From the NCBI GenBank assembly GCA_963699495.1, contig CAVOUB010000006.1, positions 65,319 through 129,318 on the forward strand: DNA of 64,000 nt. Direction: 5' to 3'. Below, piece by piece: positions 58,654-64,000 of this stretch. Origin of the DNA: JAIBJN01 sp963699495 (GTDB lineage Bacteria > Actinomycetota > Thermoleophilia > Gaiellales > Gaiellaceae). The notes below the pieces were generated by a model. The model made no database searches. It was given only the letters and a program-made list of their open reading frames with translations, and was not told the origin of the DNA. A program made the translations under genes and the position numbers. Positions within the stretch are counted from its first letter, which is position 1. Each line of letters begins with the position of its first letter.

Positions 58654-59364
58654 ATGTCCAAGGGCCTGACGGACAAGCTTCGAGGCTCGCTCGAGACCTA
58701 CCTCGCGCGCAGCGCCGCCGAGCTGGACGAGCGCGGCGCCGAGCTGGCCGGGCGCGCAGCGGAGCTCGAAGCCGAGCAATCCGAGCTGGAGCAAGCTGAG
58801 ATCGACCTCGACCACCGCGCCCGGACGCTCGAAGAGCTCGGGCCCATGCCCGCCAAGCTCATGCAGGCGCTCGATCGCGCTCTCGCGACCCTGAACGAGC
58901 GCGCCGCCGAGGTCGACGCCTCGGTCGCCGCGCTTCAGGAGCGGCTGCAGAAGCTCGCCGAGGCGGAGGCCGAGCTCGCCGCGCGCGAGAAGGGCTTCAC
59001 CGAGAAGAGCGACAGGCTTCGGGTCGAGCAGCGCCGGCTGGCCGACCGGGAGCGAGAGCTCGCCCAGTTCCACCGCGACCTCCTCGACCCGGACGCCGCC
59101 CTGGGAACGCAGTGGGTGGCCCAGCGCGACCGCTCGTTCGCCGAGGCCGAGTCGCTCCTCGAGGAGCGCCGGCGGGAGCTGGACGCGCGCGAGCAGGAGC
59201 TCGACGAGTACCGGGTGCGCTTCGATTCCCAGCTGCAGCTCCGGCGCGAGGAGCTGGAGCGCAGGGAGCACGAGCTGACCGAGCTCCGCACGCGCCTCGA
59301 CCGCCGGGAGGAGGAGCTGAACGCGTACGTGGCGCAGCTCCAGACCGGCCTGGTCGGCGGCTAG
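58654..59364 (+). CDS. Long coiled-coil protein
   Basis: 236 residues almost entirely heptad-like (for example LDERGAELAGRAAELEAEQS and YRVRFDSQLQLRREELER), with no membrane segment and no Cys. Acts probably as a structural spacer or scaffold. Two nt-close neighbours on the same strand (71-residue gene before, GH114-like gene after). Confidence 0.75.
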   Translation: MSKGLTDKLRGSLETYLARSAAELDERGAELAGRAAELEAEQSELEQAEIDLDHRARTLEELGPMPAKLMQALDRALATLNERAAEVDASVAALQERLQKLAEAEAELAAREKGFTEKSDRLRVEQRRLADRERELAQFHRDLLDPDAALGTQWVAQRDRSFAEAESLLEERRRELDAREQELDEYRVRFDSQLQLRREELERREHELTELRTRLDRREEELNAYVAQLQTGLVGG

Positions 59365-59368
59365 CCGG

Positions 59369-60256
59369 TTGCCGTCGCAGCCCGTCGACCTCAGAATCCT
59401 GGGCGTGCGGCTCCTCTGGCTCGTCCTCGGCCTCGTGGCCTTCCTGGCGCTGACCGCCGGGCCGGCCGCGCAGTCGGCGCCCCGGGACGAGCGCCTTCGC
59501 AACGTGAAGACGTGGGCGTTTCCGCTCGGCGACGGGGCGCTGGCGAACGTCCTGCGGCGACCGGGCGCATTCGACCTCGTCGTCGTCGACGGCGAAGACG
59601 TGACCGCGGCGCAGGTGCAGAAGCTCCGGCGCCACGGAGCCGTCGTGATCGGCTATCTGTCCGTCGGCACGATCGAGAGCTACCGCTGGTGGTACGACGC
59701 CGCCTCGCCCTACAAGCTCGAGCTCTGGGGCGAGTGGGGCGAGTGGTACGCGGACGTCTCCAAGGCGGGGTTCCGCACCCTGATCGCCCGGCGCGTCGCT
59801 CCCCGAATGCTGAACAAGGGGCTGCAAGGCCTCTTCCTGGACAACACCGACATGATCGAGGAGCACTCCGCCCAGCGCGCCGGGATGAGGTCGCTGGTCG
59901 CCCGCCTCGCCCGCATCGTGCACGGCCGCGGCAAGCTCCTGTTCACGCAGAACGGTGAGGATTCGATCGGACCGTCGCTCCGCTACCTCGACGGCTGGAA
60001 CCGCGAGGACGTCAGCTGGACCTACGATTTCGACGCGGGCCACTACGTTCGGGTAGGTTCGGCCGACCGGGCCTCAGCGCTTGCCGCAGTGCGGAGGATC
60101 AGGGCCCGCGGTCTGCTCGTGACCACCACGGACTACCTGCCCGCGGACAGGCCTGATGCGGTTTCCGCCGCTGTCCGGGCGTCGTGCAGAGCGGGCGCGC
60201 TCCCCTATGTGAGCGACATCGAGCTGTCCCGCGTGCCGTCGCCCCTGCGCTGCTGA
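59369..60256 (+). CDS. GH114-like endo-alpha-1,4-polygalactosaminidase family protein
   Basis: 295 residues from TTG 59369 (coupled to the stop of the coiled-coil gene). Signal peptide (LLWLVLGLVAFLALTAGPAA) then a TIM-barrel-like domain with AFDLVVVDGEDVTAAQV, VIGYLSVGTIESYRWW, GLQGLFLDNTDMIEE and LLFTQNGEDSIG, characteristic of GH114 and related families. May act on galactosamine-containing exopolysaccharide. Confidence 0.85.
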   Translation: MPSQPVDLRILGVRLLWLVLGLVAFLALTAGPAAQSAPRDERLRNVKTWAFPLGDGALANVLRRPGAFDLVVVDGEDVTAAQVQKLRRHGAVVIGYLSVGTIESYRWWYDAASPYKLELWGEWGEWYADVSKAGFRTLIARRVAPRMLNKGLQGLFLDNTDMIEEHSAQRAGMRSLVARLARIVHGRGKLLFTQNGEDSIGPSLRYLDGWNREDVSWTYDFDAGHYVRVGSADRASALAAVRRIRARGLLVTTTDYLPADRPDAVSAAVRASCRAGALPYVSDIELSRVPSPLRC

Positions 60257-60297
60257 AACACCGCGACGGCGGCTGTTCGTTCTACCGCGCCGCGTTC

Positions 60298-60303
60298 TAG
60301 AAT
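60298..60303 (+). promoter_or_regulatory. -10-like box, leaderless style
   Basis: TAGAAT ends 7 nt before the GTG at 60311 and is part of the palindromic TTCTAGAA; no ribosome site intervenes. Confidence 0.45.
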
Positions 60304-60310
60304 CGACGCG

Positions 60311-60721
60311 GTGCCGCCAGCGCCGCTACCTGCCGAGCTCCAGCGCTTCGTCGAGAAGCCCCGTCACGCGGTGGTCGGGACGGTGCGCGCCGACGGGACA
60401 CCCGTCACCACCCCCTGCTGGTACGGGATCGACGAGCAGGGCCGCGTGATCCTCTCCATGGACCACGAGAGCCACCGCCTCCGCCACATCCGCGCGAACC
60501 CGCGCGTCGCGCTCACCGTCCTGGGTGACGACTGGTACTCGCACGTGTCCGTGATCGGGCGCGCGGTCGATTTCCGCAGCGACGACGACCTGGCCGACAT
60601 CGACGCGTTGTCGCAGCGCTACGAAGGCGAGCCTTACGAGGACCGGGACTACCGCGGCGTGACGGTCTTCGTCGAGCTCGAGCACTGGCACAGCTGGGGC
60701 GACCCGGCGGCCGAGAGCTAG
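60311..60721 (+). CDS. PPOX-class F420-dependent or flavin oxidoreductase
   Basis: 136 residues, GTG 60311. Split-barrel flavin/F420-binding fold: RHAVVGTVRADGTPVTTPCW, ILSMDHESHRLRHIRANPRV and LTVLGDDWYSHVSVIG. Actinobacterial members usually bind F420. Substrate unknown. Convergent with mop. Confidence 0.88.
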   Translation: MPPAPLPAELQRFVEKPRHAVVGTVRADGTPVTTPCWYGIDEQGRVILSMDHESHRLRHIRANPRVALTVLGDDWYSHVSVIGRAVDFRSDDDLADIDALSQRYEGEPYEDRDYRGVTVFVELEHWHSWGDPAAES

Positions 60722-60734
60722 CCCCGCGGCGTCG

Positions 60735-60941
60735 CTACTTGCGCCCGAGCATCACCTCGGTCGCCTTGATCACGACGACTACCTCGTCGCCCTCCTTCAG
60801 TCCCAGCCGCTCGGCGCTTCCGCGCGTGATCGCCGACACGACCTCCTGTCCGCCGACATCCACGGACACCTCGGCCATGATCGTTCCGAGCGTGACTCTC
60901 GTGACGGTGGCGTCCAGCTGATTGCGTGCGCTCAGCTCCAT
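60735..60941 (-). CDS. mop: Molybdopterin-binding (Mop/TOBE) protein
   Basis: 68 residues, one Mop domain: LSARNQLDATVTRVTLGTI, VSVDVGGQEVVSAITRGSAE, then VVVVIKATEVMLG. Binds molybdate or tungstate as an oligomer, acting as storage or sensor. 26 nt downstream of modA on the same strand. Confidence 0.93.
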   Translation of the reverse strand: MELSARNQLDATVTRVTLGTIMAEVSVDVGGQEVVSAITRGSAERLGLKEGDEVVVVIKATEVMLGRK

Positions 60942-60967
60942 GACGAGCAGTACCTCCTGGCTTGGTC

Positions 60968-61729
60968 TTACGGGACGATGAAGCCGGTCGCTGCCAGCGC
61001 CGCCTGCCCGTCCGGGCCCAGCACCTCCTGCACGAAGGCCTCGGCGGCCGCCTGGTTCTCGCTCGCCGAGACGACGGCGATCTGGTACTCGATCGGCGGC
61101 TGCGAGCCCTCCGGGAGCTCGATGACCATGACGTCGTCGCCCGCGACGGCGGCGTCGGTGGCGTAGACGAAGCCGACGTCTCCCTCTCCGAGCGTGATCT
61201 TGCCGACGACGCCCTTGACGTCGTCCTCGTTCGAGACGACGTTGTCGAGCGCGTCCGTGAGCTGGAGGTCCTCGAGGACCTGCCGCGTGTAGTCGCCGAC
61301 GGGCACGCCCTCGGCCGCCACGACGAGCTTCGTCCCCGGCTCGGTGACGTCCTCGATCGACTCGATCCCCGCCGGGTTGTCCTTGGGCACGATCAGGACG
61401 AGCCGGTTGGAGGCGAACGTGACGGGCTCCTCGACGAGCCCCTCGTCGAACAGCTCCTGCGGATACTTGGAGCTCGCGGCCGCATAGACGTCCGCCGGGG
61501 CGCCCTCGCGGATCTGGGTCGCAAGCTCGTCGGAGCCGGCGAAGTTGTACTGCGGCGCCGAGTCGATCGTCGGGAAGACCTCCGTCAGCGAGGCGGCCGC
61601 GTAGACGGTCAGCGCGCTCGTGTCTGCGGCGCTCGTCTCCGCCTGCGTCGCGTCGTCATCGTCGCCGCCGCAGCCCGCCACGGCGAGCACAAGAGCGACG
61701 AGCACGAACAACCAGCCGATCCTCCGCAT
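60968..61729 (-). CDS. modA: Molybdate ABC transporter, substrate-binding lipoprotein
   Basis: 253 residues with a lipoprotein signal (LVALVLAVAGCGG, lipobox VAGC) followed by a periplasmic-binding fold: LTVYAAASLTEVFPTI, AQTPNLVLIVPKDNP-like region and GDVGFVYATDAAV. The N-terminal ligand Ser is in AAASLTEV. ATG 61729 is behind AAGGAGG. Divergent from the regulator at 61824. Confidence 0.95.
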   Translation of the reverse strand: MRRIGWLFVLVALVLAVAGCGGDDDDATQAETSAADTSALTVYAAASLTEVFPTIDSAPQYNFAGSDELATQIREGAPADVYAAASSKYPQELFDEGLVEEPVTFASNRLVLIVPKDNPAGIESIEDVTEPGTKLVVAAEGVPVGDYTRQVLEDLQLTDALDNVVSNEDDVKGVVGKITLGEGDVGFVYATDAAVAGDDVMVIELPEGSQPPIEYQIAVVSASENQAAAEAFVQEVLGPDGQAALAATGFIVP

Positions 61730-61742
61730 GAACCAAGCCTCC

Positions 61743-61780
61743 TTGACACGAACCTAGGCACCCGGAATGATGCCTAGGCA
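61743..61780 (+). promoter_or_regulatory. modA/regulator intergenic promoter and operator
   Basis: A -35-like TTGACA (61743-61748) and -10-like AATGAT (61766-61771) with a 17-nt spacer face the regulator gene. Overlapping are CCTAGGCA (61753-61760) and TGCCTAGG (61771-61778), a wide inverted repeat, the right half being the 10-bp palindrome TGCCTAGGCA (61771-61780). A further TGCCTA half-site follows at 61782. This is a probable molybdate-responsive operator for both directions. Confidence 0.7.
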
Positions 61781-61823
61781 ATGCCTATGTTGAATTGCCG
61801 CGACTCTACACGAGGAGGCCCGG

Positions 61824-62201
61824 GTGGAGGGTGAGCAGGTCTACACGGCGAGCGAGGCCGCGCGGGCGTTGGGCATCAGCCTCGACACGCTCCGCCGCTG
61901 GGACCGCGACGGCCGGATCCGGACCGAGCGTGACGCGGCGAACCGGCGGCTGGTGCCCGCAGCCGAGGTGCGGCGGCTCAAGGGCCGCGACACGGAGGAC
62001 CTGAGCGCCCGCAACCGCTTCCGCGGCGTCGTGCGCGCGGTGGAGATCGACGGCTTCCTCGCCCGAGTCGAGCTCGACGTCACGGCGCCGGCGCGCGTCG
62101 TCGCGATCATCACCCGCGAGGCGGCCGAGGAGCTCGACCTCCGGCCCGGCCGCGCCGCAACCGCCATCGTGAAGTCCACCTCGGTGATGGTCGAGCGATG
62201 A
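61824..62201 (+). CDS. MerR-type HTH and TOBE molybdate-responsive regulator
   Basis: 125 residues, GTG 61824 behind GAGGAGG. N-terminal MerR-like helix-turn-helix (YTASEAARALGISLDTLRRW) and a C-terminal Mop/TOBE domain (NRFRGVVRAVEIDGFLARVE, then VVAIITREAAEELD). A compact ModE analogue: HTH for DNA, TOBE for molybdate. Coupled to modB by a 4-nt overlap. Confidence 0.92.
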   Translation: MEGEQVYTASEAARALGISLDTLRRWDRDGRIRTERDAANRRLVPAAEVRRLKGRDTEDLSARNRFRGVVRAVEIDGFLARVELDVTAPARVVAIITREAAEELDLRPGRAATAIVKSTSVMVER

Positions 62202-63031
62202 TCCGCCGCCGGCTCTTCACGGCCGGTCTCGTCCTGGCTGCGGCGATCGCGCTCACCTTCCTCCTGCTTCCGCTCGTCGCGATCTTCCTGCGCGTTCCCC
62301 CGGGCGACCTGTTCGCCCAGCTCGGCAGCGAGGTGGCGATCGACGCCATCGTCGTCACCCTGAAGGCGAACGCGATCGCGCAGGCGCTGATCCTGCTCGT
62401 CGGCACTCCCGCCGCCTACCTCATCGCGGGCCGCACGTTTCGCGGTCGCGCCCTCGTCGTGACGCTCGTCGAGCTTCCCCTCGTGCTCCCGCCCGCGGTG
62501 GCCGGGATCGGCCTGATCGCGGCGTTCGGCCGCCTCGGGCTCCTCGGCGGCACCTTCGATGTGCTCGGCCTCTCGGTCGGCGTCGGGACGCAGACGGCTG
62601 TGATCCTCGCCGTCACCTACGTCGCCTCCCCGTTCTACGTCCGCCAGGCGATCGCCTCCTTCGAGGCGCTCGATCACGCCCTGCTCGACGCCTCGCGCAC
62701 TCTCGGGGCGGGACCCGCTCGCACGTTCTTCCGCATCGCCCTGCCGCTTGCTGCCAACGGGCTCGCGGCCGGCGCCGCACTCTCCTTCGCCCGTGGCATC
62801 GGCGAGTTCGGCGCGACGATCATGTTTGCCGGCAGCCTGCAGGGCGTGACCCAGACTCTCTCGCTTGCGATCTACGCCCAGTTCGACCTCAACTTCGACA
62901 CGGCGCTCGCGCTCGGCGCCCTGCTCGTGGTCGCCAGCGCCGTGATCCTCTTCACCGTCAAGCTCATCCCCGCGTGGACACGCTCGACCTCGACTTCGCT
63001 CTCCCCCTTCGCTCGTTTCGGCTCGAGCTAG
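62198..63031 (+). CDS. modB: Molybdate ABC transporter permease
   Basis: 277 residues, about five to six membrane helices. The cytoplasmic EAA-type loop is seen in ALDHALLDASRTLGAGPART. Energised by ModC; overlaps modC by 58 nt, an unusually long overlap for these genes. Confidence 0.94.
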   Translation: MIRRRLFTAGLVLAAAIALTFLLLPLVAIFLRVPPGDLFAQLGSEVAIDAIVVTLKANAIAQALILLVGTPAAYLIAGRTFRGRALVVTLVELPLVLPPAVAGIGLIAAFGRLGLLGGTFDVLGLSVGVGTQTAVILAVTYVASPFYVRQAIASFEALDHALLDASRTLGAGPARTFFRIALPLAANGLAAGAALSFARGIGEFGATIMFAGSLQGVTQTLSLAIYAQFDLNFDTALALGALLVVASAVILFTVKLIPAWTRSTSTSLSPFARFGSS

Positions 63032-64000
63032 CGCTCGCGGTCGGGAGGGAGACGTTCGCCCTGGTCGGCCCTTCGGGCGCCGGCAAGACGAGCGTCCTGC
63101 GCGCGGTCGCCGGGCTCGTCCGCCCGGAGTGCGGGCGGATCGCCCTCGACGGGCGCGTGTTCTTCGACGCGGCGGAGAGCATCGACCGACCGCCCGAGGA
63201 GCGGCGCGTCGGCTTCGTCTTCCAGGACTACGCGCTCTTCCCGCACATGACCGTGGAGCAGAACGTGGCCTACGCCGGGCACGGGCGCGCCGCCGAGATC
63301 CTCGACCGCTTCGGCATCGCCCACCTCGCGAAGGCACGGCCTGGCGCGCTCTCCGGCGGCGAGCGCCAGCGTGTCGGGCTCGCCCGCGCCCTCGCCCGCG
63401 AGCCGGACGTCCTCCTCCTCGACGAGCCCCTGTCGGCGCTCGACACGCACACGCGCGCGAACGTGCGCGCCGAGCTCCGTAGCATCCTCGACCAGCTCGA
63501 CCTCCCCGTCCTCCTGGTCACGCACGACTTCCAGGACGCCGCCGTCCTCGCCGACCGCGTCGCCGTCCTCGTCGACGGCCGGCTGCTCCAGACCGGAGCG
63601 CCCTCCGAGCTGATCGCCGCACCTTCGGACGCCTTCGTCGCGAGCTTCACCGGGGCCAACCTCCTCTCCGGCCACGCACGCCCCGGCCCCGGCGGGCTCA
63701 CCGAGGTGACCCTGGACGACGGGCTCCTCCTCTACTCGGTCGACGAGGCGGAGGGCCGCGTGGACGTCGCCGTCTACCCCTGGGAGGTCTCGATCGCCCG
63801 CGCGGCGGCCGACGATTCGGCCCTCAACCACGTGCGCGGGCCGATCACGTCGCTGGTCAGAATCGGAAACCGCGCGCGAGTCCAGGTCGGCGCCCTGGTC
63901 GGCGAGGTGACGACGGCGTCCGTCGAGCGGCTGGGCCTCGAGGAGGGAGAGGTCGTGGTGGCGTCGTTCAAGGCGGCCGCGACACGGCTCGTCGCCCGCT
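62974..64000 (+). CDS. modC: Molybdate ABC transporter ATP-binding protein (runs off the window)
   Basis: At least 342 residues from GTG 62974; frame open to the window edge. Walker A in LVGPSGAGKTSVLRAVAGL, Q loop FVFQDYALFPHMTVEQ, signature LSGGERQRVGLARALA, Walker B LLLDEPLSALD and switch His LLVTHDF. A C-terminal TOBE/Mop region begins (LNHVRGPITSLVRIGNRARV). The start overlaps the last 58 nt of modB. Confidence 0.93.
   Translation, partial: MDTLDLDFALPLRSFRLELALAVGRETFALVGPSGAGKTSVLRAVAGLVRPECGRIALDGRVFFDAAESIDRPPEERRVGFVFQDYALFPHMTVEQNVAYAGHGRAAEILDRFGIAHLAKARPGALSGGERQRVGLARALAREPDVLLLDEPLSALDTHTRANVRAELRSILDQLDLPVLLVTHDFQDAAVLADRVAVLVDGRLLQTGAPSELIAAPSDAFVASFTGANLLSGHARPGPGGLTEVTLDDGLLLYSVDEAEGRVDVAVYPWEVSIARAAADDSALNHVRGPITSLVRIGNRARVQVGALVGEVTTASVERLGLEEGEVVVASFKAAATRLVAR

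Overview
The window is a dense, GC-rich (roughly 70 percent) bacterial chromosome segment, free of rRNA, recognisable tRNA, CRISPR arrays or insertion sequences. Gene content and style (mraZ-rsmH-ftsL-ftsI, a fused PafB-PafC regulator, a CGNR protein, Cys-type CcmE, SecDF fusion, many GTG starts and 4-nt gene overlaps) point to a deep-branching actinobacterium, most likely class Thermoleophilia (Gaiellales-like). That placement is inference from gene style, not from a marker phylogeny.

Layout. 0.1-3.6 kb: cell-division cluster reading leftwards (mraZ, rsmH, ftsL-like, ftsI) behind a MraZ-box array. 3.6-12.2 kb: PfkB kinase, ECF sigma factor overlapping an O6-alkylguanine methyltransferase, hydantoinase/oxoprolinase A and B, CGNR regulator, cupin, HhH glycosylase, AzlCD exporter. 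12.2-16.8 kb: an unusual accessory stretch with a response-regulator remnant, a 54-bp-repeat exported protein, two receiver proteins lacking the phospho-acceptor Asp, a frameshifted response regulator and a lone type IV pilin. 16.8-24.9 kb: AarF/UbiB-like kinase, SecDF, YajC, Tgt and QueA (QueG lies at 39.5 kb). 24.9-33.3 kb: a two-component operon with a secreted protein, fatty-acid/aldehyde dehydrogenases, zinc-ribbon proteins. 33.3-41.9 kb: DapB-like reductase, LiaF-like protein, DinB divergent from PafBC, histidine kinase, QueG, alcohol dehydrogenase. 42-46.4 kb: an apparent cyclic 2,3-diphosphoglycerate operon (metallophosphoesterase, cDPG synthetase, 2-phosphoglycerate kinase, GlpX, DUF59 protein). 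46.4-53.2 kb: nuclease-like protein, HPRT, HEAT protein, M23 peptidase and a cytochrome c maturation cluster (CcmE, CcmF, CcmI-like). 53.3-60.7 kb: animal-type haem peroxidase, a 1.2-kb stretch with no supported gene, glutaredoxin-BolA, M28 peptidase, coiled-coil proteins, GH114-like protein. 60.7-64 kb: molybdate uptake (mop, modA divergent from a MerR-TOBE regulator, modB, modC), with modC running off the right edge.

The most novel item is a near-palindromic element of about 170 bp present twice (26324-26496 and 52402-52573). Both copies sit exactly between two co-directional genes of an operon, both encode a 55-residue ORF of identical length (37 of 55 residues identical), and both hold an internal hairpin with compensatory base changes. 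Other points of interest: the bacterial cDPG operon with the kinase start codon buried in a 10-bp hairpin; PafBC divergent from dinB across 20 bp; several genes with a -10-like box 6-8 nt before the start codon (leaderless style); five convergent gene pairs that share one CTAG as both stop codons; and genes with no AUG, GUG or UUG at the conserved start.
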